Source: JBFELO01 sp041552055
GTDB taxonomy: Bacteria; Acidobacteriota; Thermoanaerobaculia; Thermoanaerobaculales; Sulfomarinibacteraceae
Length of the DNA stretch: 9,222 nt
Reading direction: 5' to 3'
Assembly: GCA_041552055.1 (NCBI GenBank)
Contig: JBFELO010000175.1
Coordinates: 1 to 9,222, forward strand
Shown: positions 1 to 6,723 of the stretch, one piece after another
Layout of the letters: each line of letters opens with the position of its first letter
How positions within the stretch are numbered: the first letter of the stretch is position 1
The notes under the pieces: generated by a model
The model's input: only the letters and a program-made list of their open reading frames with translations
Database searches by the model: none
Told to the model about the DNA's origin: nothing
Made by a program: the position numbers and the translations under genes

Positions 1-573
1 CGACTCGGGGGCATCGACCAGGCCCTGATGACCGGTCATATCCGTCCGCACGAATCCCGGATGCAGGATGACCACCGCCACACCCGCGTCCTTCAGATCG
101 TGGGCCAGCGACCTGCCGGCCATGTTGACCGCGACTTTCGACATCCGGTATCCGTACCGGCCGCCCGAGGAGTTGTCGTCGATGGAGCCCATGCGGCTGG
201 TGATGATGGCGACCTTCGAGCCGCGCCCGAGGTTTGGGAGGAGAGCCGCGGTCACCCGCAACGGCCCCAGGCTGTTGACCTCGAACTGGCGCCGCATGCG
301 ATCGAAGTCGAGATCGTCGAGCGACTCGTCGGACAGTACGCCCGCGTTGTTGACCAGGACATCAACGGTTCGGCCGTCGAGAGCCTCGGCCAGCCGCATC
401 ACTCCGCCGCCGTCGGTCACGTCCACCCCTGATACCACCTCGACCCCGGGTGTCGTCGGTCCGCCGGGCGGCACGCGGCACGCCGCCACGACTATGTCGC
501 CACGCGCCTGGTACAGCCGGGCCAGCTCGGCTCCGACCCCCCGGTTCGCACCTGTAATGCACACGGTCGCCAT
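1..573 (-). CDS. Short-chain dehydrogenase/reductase (SDR), C-terminus cut by window edge
   Basis: Reads right to left from an ATG at 573, giving 191 residues before the left edge. It is a classical SDR with a Rossmann fold. The nucleotide-binding motif TGANRGVG lies at about residues 7-14, the NNAG motif near residue 75, a catalytic Ser follows IIT (ITSRMGS), and the catalytic pair is in YRMSK (YxxxK). The segment HPGFVRTDM after the active site is typical of the family. It should catalyse NAD(P)(H)-dependent oxidation or reduction of a small carbonyl or alcohol in the cytosol; the substrate cannot be read from sequence. Family members of this shape are usually about 225-250 residues, so roughly 35-60 are missing. 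The start is well supported by a GGAGGT Shine-Dalgarno five bases upstream. It is the last gene seen of the minus-strand group, 96 bases after the cyclic-nucleotide-binding gene, so it may be co-transcribed. Confidence 0.93.
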   Translation of the reverse strand, partial: MATVCITGANRGVGAELARLYQARGDIVVAACRVPPGGPTTPGVEVVSGVDVTDGGGVMRLAEALDGRTVDVLVNNAGVLSDESLDDLDFDRMRRQFEVNSLGPLRVTAALLPNLGRGSKVAIITSRMGSIDDNSSGGRYGYRMSKVAVNMAGRSLAHDLKDAGVAVVILHPGFVRTDMTGHQGLVDAPES

Positions 574-578
574 GCTCT

Positions 579-584
579 ACCTCC
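579..584 (-). promoter_or_regulatory. Strong Shine-Dalgarno for the SDR gene
   Basis: On the minus strand this reads GGAGGT, five bases before the ATG at 573. It is a near-perfect anti-16S match and fixes the SDR start. Confidence 0.8.
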
Positions 585-634
585 AGATGAGGTTTGCCAT
601 TGAGGGAGACAACGCCCGCTCGTCGATCATTCCC

Positions 635-660
635 CGCGGCCAGGAAGCTGGTCTTCCGCG
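635..660 (-). terminator. Imperfect hairpin after the cyclic-nucleotide-binding gene
   Basis: Arms around GGAAG (643-647) and CTTCC (653-657) form a five-base-pair stem with a five-base loop. The stem can be lengthened by GCG pairs if a short bulge is allowed. It lies just downstream of the stop at 670 on the minus strand. There is no T tract, so at best it attenuates transcription or protects the message before the SDR gene. The rest of 574-669 shows nothing beyond the SDR ribosome-binding site. Confidence 0.22.
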
Positions 661-669
661 ACGACCCGG

Positions 670-1233
670 TCAACCGGACTGGTCGCGACTCAGGACTCGC
701 GATTGGACGGTGCTGAGGATCGACTCCTCGGTCGTGGGCAGCAGCTTCATCATGTCGATAAAGTTGCGCTTGCCGAGAACCGCCACCTCGACCTGGGTAG
801 TCGCCTGGACCGTGGCGTTTCGAGGAGCGTTCGTGATCAGCGCCATCTCCCCGAAATACTGGCCGCTGTGCAGCGTCGCGAGAATCGCCCCACTGGACTC
901 ATCGACGACCTCGACCTCGCCGGTCCTGATGAAGTAGGCGCAGTCACCGGGTTCGCCCTGCCGAAACACCGTCTGTCCGACATCGAACCGTTCGGTGATG
1001 AACAGCTTGTGGGCTTGCCGGTACTCGATGAAGATCGCCGTGCCCACCAGGGCTATCGCGACCATTACCAGCGCAGGCGCCAGCACGGAGAACAGGAACA
1101 CGGTCCCGCCGGTTGTGTGCAACACGAACTGGAGCTCCACCAGCAGCGCCAGGCCCGTCAACACCAGCGCGGCGATGGTCATCCCTCGCACCGTGCGCGC
1201 GAGCGTCGGCGTCGGTGTGGCGCGCGTGCTCAT
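670..1233 (-). CDS. Membrane-anchored cyclic nucleotide-binding domain protein
   Basis: This 187-residue protein has two predicted membrane helices (about residues 18-39 and 44-70) followed by one cyclic-nucleotide-binding domain (about 75-175). The phosphate-binding cassette is intact: FGEMAL at 127-132, then P137 R138 and A140 T141. The Arg that contacts the cyclic phosphate is present, so cAMP or cGMP binding is plausible. No DNA-binding helix-turn-helix, kinase or channel pore follows, so it looks like a sensor tethered to the membrane rather than a CRP-like regulator. The upstream in-frame start at 1293 was rejected because the ATG at 1233 shares an ATGA overlap with the stop of the tetraheme cytochrome gene and has a GAGG about eight bases upstream. 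Coupled translation suggests the two products act together, perhaps with the sensor tuning the cytochrome or its partner. That role is inference. Confidence 0.88.
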   Translation of the reverse strand: MSTRATPTPTLARTVRGMTIAALVLTGLALLVELQFVLHTTGGTVFLFSVLAPALVMVAIALVGTAIFIEYRQAHKLFITERFDVGQTVFRQGEPGDCAYFIRTGEVEVVDESSGAILATLHSGQYFGEMALITNAPRNATVQATTQVEVAVLGKRNFIDMMKLLPTTEESILSTVQSRVLSRDQSG

Positions 1234-2021
1234 CGGATGTCCCTCGCGAGCTCTGTCTGTACGTTGTGTGCCGTGTCGTGGCAACTCATACACGAGGTCG
1301 TACCGTCGAACAACTCTTTTTCCGACTCACCGAGGACGTGCTGTTCCTCGGCGAGCCACTTCCGCGATCGCGCGTGGCACTTCAGGCAGTCGCCGTTGGG
1401 ATACGGGCTCCACATGGAGAGCGGCAGGTCGTAGGTGCCTGTGTAGTAGCGCACGACCTCGCCGATCCCGTGCACCTTTGCCTCCACGGTCCCGAACAAT
1501 CCGTACGACGTGTGGCATTCGTAGCACTGGTTGCTCTCGATGTACTGGTACTTGAAGTGGATCGCCGCGAGGCCCTCACCATGAGGGTTGGTCATATCGT
1601 CGACGTAGTCGGCCATGATCTTGTGGCACGAGCCGCAGAACTCGACCCGTTCGGCACGTGCGAGCACCAGGAGCATCCCTGTCGCCACCGAGAACGTCGG
1701 CAGCAGAACCACCCCGGTGATGAGCATCCCCTTGCCGATCAGCCCGTCGAGCCGCCCCCGGAACGATCTGATCAAGAGGTGGCCGACGGCCGCGAGTGAC
1801 GCGAGGAGCACCCAGACGAGGATCCTCGCTGCCCAATCCTCCACCGGATCAAACTGGAAATCCGGCAGGGTGTCGGCGGCGACGGATACCCCGGGAGCGG
1901 CTGTCACCACCGAAATCACGACCGCCGCTCTGTATCGCGGGCCGCACTCCCGTCTCCATCGCGGCGGGTCCGACACGCTGGTCGCGGGGACACGGACGGA
2001 GGTGGTCTTTCGAGCCATCAT
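1230..2021 (-). CDS. Membrane tetraheme c-type cytochrome, NapC/NirT-like
   Basis: This 263-residue protein has four CxxCH haem-attachment motifs: CGSCH at 129-133, CYECH at 166-170, CLKCH at 212-216 and CMSCH at 244-248. Extra His and Met residues lie between them and could serve as distal ligands. The first haem site directly follows a membrane helix (97-121), as in NapC/NirT/NrfH quinol dehydrogenases, which pass electrons from quinol to periplasmic reductases. Two further hydrophobic stretches precede it: 31-50, which resembles a signal sequence ending near VSVAAD, and 66-84. NapC proteins normally have a single N-terminal anchor, so this topology is unusual. No terminal reductase is visible in the window. 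The start is uncertain: there are two adjacent ATGs (2021 and 2018) with only a weak GTGAG upstream. It follows the thioredoxin-like gene by 84 bases and overlaps the cyclic-nucleotide-binding gene by four bases. Confidence 0.9.
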   Translation of the reverse strand: MMARKTTSVRVPATSVSDPPRWRRECGPRYRAAVVISVVTAAPGVSVAADTLPDFQFDPVEDWAARILVWVLLASLAAVGHLLIRSFRGRLDGLIGKGMLITGVVLLPTFSVATGMLLVLARAERVEFCGSCHKIMADYVDDMTNPHGEGLAAIHFKYQYIESNQCYECHTSYGLFGTVEAKVHGIGEVVRYYTGTYDLPLSMWSPYPNGDCLKCHARSRKWLAEEQHVLGESEKELFDGTTSCMSCHDTAHNVQTELARDIR

Positions 2022-2054
2022 TGCTCACTTGAGCAGTAACTGTTCGCACTGAAG

Positions 2055-2081
2055 AGTATCACACCATATCGGTTGTGTTCA
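2055..2081 (-). promoter_or_regulatory. Weak candidate promoter for the tetraheme cytochrome gene
   Basis: On the minus strand an extended -10-like TGTGATACT (core GATACT, 2055-2060) has TGAACA (2076-2081) fifteen bases upstream as a poor -35. The short palindrome GCTCA-CT-TGAGC (2023-2034) lies between this and the start codon, over the ribosome-binding region, and could be an operator. Both are single-site guesses; read-through from the thioredoxin-like gene is equally likely. Confidence 0.22.
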
Positions 2082-2088
2082 GATACAT

Positions 2089-2104
2089 GGGTCGGCGGCG
2101 ACCC
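2089..2104 (-). terminator. Perfect 6-bp inverted repeat just after the thioredoxin-like gene
   Basis: GGGTCG and CGACCC flank a four-base GC loop, starting two bases past the stop codon at 2106. The stem is GC-rich and perfect, but no T run follows on the minus strand. It may be a weak terminator, a pause site or an mRNA-stabilising hairpin between the first two genes of the group. Confidence 0.35.
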
Positions 2105-2105
2105 G

Positions 2106-2675
2106 TCAGGCGATCTCCTCGACGCCGGCCTTGGCACGCTCGATTCGGGCCGCCAACGCCGAGCTGCCCCAGTCCATGGGCCCACGAGCCTGGTGGGCCA
2201 GCACACCGGCTGGATCGTAGATCAAGGTCTCGGGGATGCGGCGGACGCCCATCAATTCGCCGGTCCGACCTCCCTTGTCCAGGTACAGATGATCTGTCGG
2301 CACGCCGACGGCGCTCGCCCATTCGGCCAGCCCGTCCCTGGAGTCGGCCCGTGCCACGAAGAGCACGTCGACCATCGGGTCGTCAGCGACACCGGCGGCG
2401 AACCGCGCGGCCTGCGATTGCTCGACTCGGCTCTCCGAGTTCGGATCGAACCAGTGCAGCACCAGCACTTTCCCCGGCTGTCCGACGAGGTTGCGCCGCC
2501 CCCCATCGAACAGGTCCAGCCAAAGGAACCCGCCGGCATCGATCGTGGCCATGGCGTGGTCGTGGTCAGCGTGACGCGGAGGCGTCAGGCTGTAGAACAT
2601 CTGGTACGCGATGAAGCCGCCCACGAGGACAAACAGGACGCCGATGATGAGCCGGTTGCGTGTTTCCACTTTCAT
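2106..2675 (-). CDS. Membrane-anchored thioredoxin-fold (TlpA/ResA-like) protein lacking the CxxC
   Basis: This 189-residue protein has one N-terminal membrane anchor (about 9-29), a short His/Asp-rich stretch (HADHDH, 35-40) and a thioredoxin-like domain (about 45-185) that should face the periplasm. The overall pattern matches TlpA/ResA: a hydrophobic strand LVLHW at 71-75, later VDVLFVA, and the cis-Pro loop RRIPET with P148 followed by IYDPAG. Where the family has W-C-x-x-C, this protein reads D-P-N-S-E-S (77-82), so both redox cysteines are replaced by N79 and S82. It therefore cannot perform the usual disulfide exchange and may act as a chaperone, binding or scaffold protein. Standing just before a c-type cytochrome, a role in haem-protein assembly is a reasonable inference. 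The start at 2675 is chosen because it sits just before the anchor; a GTG at 2720 would add 15 polar residues. No clear Shine-Dalgarno supports either. Confidence 0.82.
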   Translation of the reverse strand: MKVETRNRLIIGVLFVLVGGFIAYQMFYSLTPPRHADHDHAMATIDAGGFLWLDLFDGGRRNLVGQPGKVLVLHWFDPNSESRVEQSQAARFAAGVADDPMVDVLFVARADSRDGLAEWASAVGVPTDHLYLDKGGRTGELMGVRRIPETLIYDPAGVLAHQARGPMDWGSSALAARIERAKAGVEEIA

Positions 2676-2783
2676 CACCGGCGGAGAATAGCAGATCTTG
2701 GATCGCGAGCCTTCAGGCACACGGTCGCATCCGACCTCACGTGATCGTCGACACGCGCTCGCCTCCCGTCGTGCGTTTCCCCC

Positions 2784-2811
2784 TTGACCGGGGGAGAGGT
2801 CGGAAGATAGT
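2784..2811 (+). promoter_or_regulatory. Candidate sigma70-type promoter for the FHA gene
   Basis: TTGACC (2784-2789) and GATAGT (2806-2811) are separated by 16 bases, matching five and four of six consensus positions. The predicted transcript starts about 30 bases before the FHA start codon. The divergent region 2676-2847 must also hold the promoter for the minus-strand thioredoxin-like gene, which I could not locate. Confidence 0.45.
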
Positions 2812-2834
2812 CTCGATGAAGGACTTCGGACGGC

Positions 2835-2842
2835 AAAGGGGG
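2835..2842 (+). promoter_or_regulatory. Shine-Dalgarno for the FHA gene
   Basis: A-rich then G-rich AAAGGGGG ends five bases before the ATG at 2848 and supports that start. Confidence 0.6.
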
Positions 2843-2847
2843 TCCCG

Positions 2848-3186
2848 ATGCCCAGGCTCGATTTCTACATCAACTACGAACGGTTCGTGACGTTCAAGTT
2901 GGGCGAAGCCGGCGTCATGATAGGTCGCGCCGGCGACTGCGACATCCAACTCCCGACAGAAGCCGTCTCCCGCCACCACAGCCGCATCCTGTCGACCGAC
3001 GACGGCGGCTTCGCCATAGAGGACTTGAGCACGAACGGCACCCGCGTCAACGCGGCGATGATCCAGGGGCTCACACCGCTCCAGCCCGGAGACCGCATCT
3101 ACATCGAGGACTACGTTCTGATCTTCCAGGCGGACGACGTCCCGCCCGAGAATCTGGACCTCGAACGAACCACCCTCCACGGCTGA
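2848..3186 (+). CDS. Stand-alone FHA domain protein
   Basis: This 112-residue protein is almost entirely one forkhead-associated domain, a fold that binds phosphothreonine peptides. The phosphopeptide-binding residues are all present: G26 R27 in MIGR, S41 R42 H43 in VSRHH, and N63 G64 T65 in STNGT. The strand pattern ends at about residue 95 (VLIFQ). The acidic tail closes with a Thr pair (ERTTLHG, residues 106-112), which could itself be a phosphorylation target, as in some FHA adaptors; that is speculative. No signal peptide, membrane helix or second domain is present, so it should act in the cytosol as an adaptor in Ser/Thr kinase signalling. No kinase or phosphatase lies in the window. 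It is transcribed alone, divergent from the cytochrome group and convergent with the M24 gene. Confidence 0.93.
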   Translation: MPRLDFYINYERFVTFKLGEAGVMIGRAGDCDIQLPTEAVSRHHSRILSTDDGGFAIEDLSTNGTRVNAAMIQGLTPLQPGDRIYIEDYVLIFQADDVPPENLDLERTTLHG

Positions 3187-3187
3187 A

Positions 3188-3237
3188 GACCGCACCTGGC
3201 TTGCATTTTTTGGCGCTATCGAGTCAGGGTGGCGGTC
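3188..3237. terminator. Imperfect long-loop inverted repeat between convergent genes
   Basis: GACCGCACC (3188-3196), immediately after the FHA stop, can pair with GGTGGCGGTC (3228-3237) with one bulged G. A T6 run (3206-3211) lies in the loop instead of after the stem. The location between two converging genes (stops at 3186 and 3282) suits a bidirectional terminator, but the structure is not canonical. The rest of 3238-3281 shows nothing else. Confidence 0.3.
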
Positions 3238-3281
3238 CTGTCGCACCCGTTCCCTGAATACGAGGGTTTTCTGCTCTCCGT

Positions 3282-4988
3282 TCACTCACCGTACGGCCTC
3301 TTCGGGTAATCCGTGATCTCCTCCCAGCCGGAATCGGTCACGATGTACGTGTCCTCGACGCGCACCCCGAGATTCCAGTACGACGGGTCGGTGTCGGCGC
3401 CGTCCGGGATGTACACTCCGGGTTCGATGGTGATCACCATGCCCGGTTCCAGCGGATCGCGGCGCGGATCGTGCACCTGCAGCCCCACGTGGTGTCCGAT
3501 GCCGTGGGTGAAGTAGGGTCCGAAACCGGCGCCTTCGATGACCTCGCGCGCGGCTGCGCCCACCCGCCGCATCGAAACGCCGGGCGCGAGCTGAGCGCGC
3601 GCCGCGTCCCCGGCCTCGATCACCGTGTCAATGAGGTGTTTCTGGGCCGTCGTGTACTCCCCGTTCACCGAGAACGTCCGCGTCATGTCGCTGGCGTAGC
3701 CGCCGACCGAGCACCCGATGTCGATCACCACCAAGCCTTCGGTCATGACGGCGCGGTTCGCGTCGTAGTGGGGAAGCGTTGCGTTGGCTCCGGAGCCGAC
3801 GATCGACTTGAAAGCGACACCGGTCGCGCCGTGCTCGACGTACGACTGCACGATCCTGCGCTCGATCTCCCCCTCGGACACGCCGGGTCGGATCAACGGC
3901 TCGATGTCCTGGAAGGCCAGGGATGTGATCCGAGCCGCCCGCCGCAACGCTTCGAGCTCGGTCTCGCCCTTGACGGGCCGCAAACCACTCACCGCATCGT
4001 TCAGGCTTCGACCCAAGAAAGCGAATTCGAGTCGCGTCGACAGGCGCACACGCTCGTCCACTATGGCCACGGGCAGCGGTCGACCCGACAGATAGAGGTT
4101 GCTCGGCGCGAGCAGCACCAGGCCGGGTCGGGCGAGCTCGCCAGCACGAGCCAGGACCGTCAGTCGGCTCTGGTCCCCAACGCTGTCGAGGTCATACATG
4201 GGCGCTGCCGCAGCCACCAGAACCCACCCTGCGACAAGCACCGACGCATGCCACAGCACGCTGCGCGCCCACTCCCGACCCTTGGTCGCTGGTTCCTGTG
4301 TTTCTTCAATACCGGTGGGTTGCGGGATGGGTCGCCATGCTCCAAGTACGACGATCTGCCAGATCACCGAGCCGATCGAGAGGGCGAGCACCCGGAGCGT
4401 GCTCGGCTCGAGCGGCCCGGCGCCGAGCAGGAGCGTGGTCCCCAACGCCGCAGACAACAGGAGCGGGCTGCGGCGGGGTGCGGTGGCGCCGACCACCAAC
4501 CCCAGGACCACGAGCGCCAGTACGCGGCCCCTGCTGAACTCGAAGGAGCCTGAAAACCACAGCTGAGCCGCGTACAGCGCGGCAAACGGCCACGCCATCG
4601 CGACCGCCATGGCCAGTCGCGGCACCCAGAGGAAGACCGCCATCCCGACCGCGGCCACCAGCAGCGCGCAACCGAGTGCGAGGGCGATCGAGTGTTCGGC
4701 CGCGACGAACCACCCGAGCCCCACTCCCACGATGAGCAGCAGCGTGGCGATCGTCGCGCGGTCCAACCTGGCGCCGAAGAGCAGCAGCACGACCGCCCAG
4801 AGGACCGTGATCCACCTGAACGCCGTGACCATCAACGTGGGCTCGGCCACGATCCCTGTCGGAAGATCGGTGTTGGACGCCAAGGCCGCGGCCGCCAGCC
4901 CGACGATCGATATCGGCACTGACCAGCAAGCGAGGCCTGCGAACGGCGATTCCTCAGTGTCGGTTGTGGACTCTGCCCGGTCCGTCAT
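3282..4988 (-). CDS. Polytopic membrane protein with C-terminal M24 metallopeptidase (Xaa-Pro aminopeptidase-like) domain
   Basis: This 568-residue protein has two parts. Residues 1-265 are hydrophobic, with about eight to ten predicted membrane helices (for example 22-38, 52-72, 79-96, 100-121, 126-144, 155-170, 175-190, 198-216, 245-263). Residues 275-568 form a pita-bread M24 peptidase fold with all five metal ligands: D423 in VIDIG, D434 in ASDMTRTF, H499 in GHHVGL, E522 in ITIEPG and E545 in VRVEDT. H407 and H506 match the conserved substrate-site histidines. It should be a dinuclear metal aminopeptidase or dipeptidase acting on Xaa-Pro or related bonds. Family members are normally soluble, so the membrane portion is unusual. 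If the N-terminus is inside, the side on which the catalytic domain sits depends on the exact helix count. The ATG overlaps the stop of the ketosynthase gene (ATGA), so the two are translationally coupled. Confidence 0.9.
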   Translation of the reverse strand: MTDRAESTTDTEESPFAGLACWSVPISIVGLAAAALASNTDLPTGIVAEPTLMVTAFRWITVLWAVVLLLFGARLDRATIATLLLIVGVGLGWFVAAEHSIALALGCALLVAAVGMAVFLWVPRLAMAVAMAWPFAALYAAQLWFSGSFEFSRGRVLALVVLGLVVGATAPRRSPLLLSAALGTTLLLGAGPLEPSTLRVLALSIGSVIWQIVVLGAWRPIPQPTGIEETQEPATKGREWARSVLWHASVLVAGWVLVAAAAPMYDLDSVGDQSRLTVLARAGELARPGLVLLAPSNLYLSGRPLPVAIVDERVRLSTRLEFAFLGRSLNDAVSGLRPVKGETELEALRRAARITSLAFQDIEPLIRPGVSEGEIERRIVQSYVEHGATGVAFKSIVGSGANATLPHYDANRAVMTEGLVVIDIGCSVGGYASDMTRTFSVNGEYTTAQKHLIDTVIEAGDAARAQLAPGVSMRRVGAAAREVIEGAGFGPYFTHGIGHHVGLQVHDPRRDPLEPGMVITIEPGVYIPDGADTDPSYWNLGVRVEDTYIVTDSGWEEITDYPKRPYGE

Positions 4989-6586
4989 GACCCAGGTTCC
5001 GGATCATCTGACCCGCGACGGACGAGGAACGAGCTCCGCGTCATGCCCGCGCCCACGGAGTCGTACAGCACGGTTCTCGCCTGTCTCATCGTCGCCAGGT
5101 CTCGATTCACGTCGCAGCCCTGAATTGTATCGGGCTCGAGTGCTCCGCGTTCCAGGTCATAGGGCAGCCGCTGCATGCACACCACCGAGCAGTTGCCCCG
5201 CCGATGGATGTTCGTGACCATCTTGTCGGCGACGAACGCGGCGGCCGCCGCTTTCACGTCTTCGACCTTTCCGGCCAGAATCTGCTCCACCGTCGTGGGA
5301 ATCATCGCGAAGTTGGCCTGGTGCTCGATCATCAGATCGATATCGAAAATGGTCACGCCTATTCTCGCGAAGAATTCAGCCAGGTGTTGCACGACTCCCC
5401 GCGTCGCGTAGAGAAAGACGCCCTTGCCGTCGATCTCGCCGAACAACTCGTCGTCCTCGACAATCGCCTGAATGTAGTTTGCGAAACAGCCGTGGGTCCT
5501 CGTCATCGCGTCCACCACTCCCTCATCGGGTACCCGCACCGACCTGCCTAATCCCCTGTGGACCGCGAACTCGAAGCTCCGATCCGGTGCCACGAAGATC
5601 GATACGATGCACTTCTGCCGGCCCGACTCCACGTGCGCACGAGCCGCGTTCCACACGACCTCGGGCGCACACTCCAGGGACATGATGTCGTACGCGAACG
5701 AGTTGACGTGTCGGTCGTAGAACTCGATCGCATCTTTGAACCGCCCGAATGTCCCTGCCCGTTTCTCCTGCGGATGGAACAGCTCGACCAACCGGTGTTG
5801 CACCCTGGCGGCCGATGCCGGCACTCTGAGCTGGAGATTACCGAGCTGATTGTCGACGATGATGCCGTCGACATGGTCGTTGCCGACGGTCTCGGCCACC
5901 GCCTCGGCAATGCCGGAGACCACATCGTCCGACAGTCGCAGATCGCGCCGCTCCTCCTCGCGGCACTCCTCCGGCGGCTCGGAGGCGGCCGTTGTTTCGA
6001 GTGCCGTGGCCATTGAGTCGTCGCCGAAGATGATGTTCGCGGTGTCGAGGGCCGTGAACGCCTGTGCCCGGTGGATATTTTCGGCACCGACAATCACCGA
6101 CAGATCGTTCGGGCCGAGGCGCCCGGAGAGAGACATCGCGAGCAGGAGTTCCACGGAGACGTTGAAACCCGGACAACCGGCGTACAGGTCGAACACCGTC
6201 GCGTCCGGACAGTACCTGTCGATCAGATCCACGGAGTGCCGGATCTGCGGGCCACGATCCCGCTTGTCGTCGCCGACGTTGGTCGCACCGATCACGACCT
6301 TGACGCGTGAGGTGTCGAGGCCCGAGTTTTCGAGCAGGTCCTCGAACGACGCGCGGCCGATCCGTTCGTCCTCGGGCGCCGCGACACGGGTTCGCACGCC
6401 GACTCGGCTCTGTATAGTCTCGTCGGAGACCGGGACTCCCCCCTTGAAAAACATCCCCCTGTTCTCGTACAGCGAGTTGTCGACGTACGTGCCGCCGTCC
6501 CAGGCTCCTTGGGCGATGATCTCGAGCACGGATCGCCTCTCCATTCCCCTGCTCCAATCGTCTGAGGGCCCCGACTCCGCATGCAT
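4985..6586 (-). CDS. FabH/thiolase-superfamily ketoacyl synthase with large internal extra segment
   Basis: The 533-residue product has the KAS III Cys-His-Asn triad: C138 in LYAGCPGF, H422 in EHQANF and N465 in RRGNCS. The N-terminal half (about 80-197) ends in FGDDSMATALE, equivalent to FGDGAGA in FabH. The C-terminal half (about 385-525) carries the His and Asn. It should form a C-C bond by Claisen condensation of acyl-CoA or acyl-ACP substrates. FabH is about 320 residues, with roughly 130 between Cys and His. Here that distance is 284, and the extra part (about 200-385) itself looks like a degenerate thiolase half-domain. The substrate is unknown; OleA-type head-to-head condensation cannot be excluded, but no oleBCD partner is seen. 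The start is uncertain: ATG 6586 has AGGA close upstream, while ATG 6544 (M15) is better placed for the fold but has its AGGGG only one base away. It heads a two-gene unit with the M24 protein. Confidence 0.87.
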   Translation of the reverse strand: MHAESGPSDDWSRGMERRSVLEIIAQGAWDGGTYVDNSLYENRGMFFKGGVPVSDETIQSRVGVRTRVAAPEDERIGRASFEDLLENSGLDTSRVKVVIGATNVGDDKRDRGPQIRHSVDLIDRYCPDATVFDLYAGCPGFNVSVELLLAMSLSGRLGPNDLSVIVGAENIHRAQAFTALDTANIIFGDDSMATALETTAASEPPEECREEERRDLRLSDDVVSGIAEAVAETVGNDHVDGIIVDNQLGNLQLRVPASAARVQHRLVELFHPQEKRAGTFGRFKDAIEFYDRHVNSFAYDIMSLECAPEVVWNAARAHVESGRQKCIVSIFVAPDRSFEFAVHRGLGRSVRVPDEGVVDAMTRTHGCFANYIQAIVEDDELFGEIDGKGVFLYATRGVVQHLAEFFARIGVTIFDIDLMIEHQANFAMIPTTVEQILAGKVEDVKAAAAAFVADKMVTNIHRRGNCSVVCMQRLPYDLERGALEPDTIQGCDVNRDLATMRQARTVLYDSVGAGMTRSSFLVRRGSDDPEPGS

Positions 6587-6717
6587 CCTGCGAGCTGCGT
6601 CCGCTCATCGTACCCGTGCCTGTCGCCCACGTCGCGTGGCCGAGGGGACTCGATCCCGAACTCGCGCGTCGGCCCCACCACCTCGTTCCGTTGCTCGGAC
6701 TGGCAGCTCCGCCGACG

Positions 6718-6723
6718 ATTCTA
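6718..6723 (-). promoter_or_regulatory. Candidate -10 box for the ketosynthase gene
   Basis: On the minus strand this reads TAGAAT, five of six to consensus, about 130 bases before the start at 6586. No good -35 lies 16-18 bases upstream; TTGTCT is present but 21 bases away. An activator-dependent promoter is possible. Confidence 0.3.

Noticed and set aside
68..937. Long plus-strand open frame of 289 codons across the left end
   Set aside because: It overlaps two well-supported minus-strand genes (SDR and cyclic-nucleotide-binding), has no recognisable domain and is rich in Arg/Ser/Thr/Pro, as is usual for antisense frames in high-GC DNA.
1113..1799. Plus-strand frame over the cytochrome gene
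   Set aside because: It is antisense to four CxxCH motifs in proper spacing, with no recognisable domain of its own.
4985..6586. OleA of a long-chain olefin pathway
   Set aside because: The triad fits the wider KAS III group, but length, insert and the absence of oleB, oleC or oleD neighbours give no support for this specific role.
6600..6720. Possible tRNA or structured RNA in the divergent intergenic region
   Set aside because: A GGGA-loop-TCCC hairpin is present, but no acceptor stem, anticodon arm or standard T-loop could be assembled around it.
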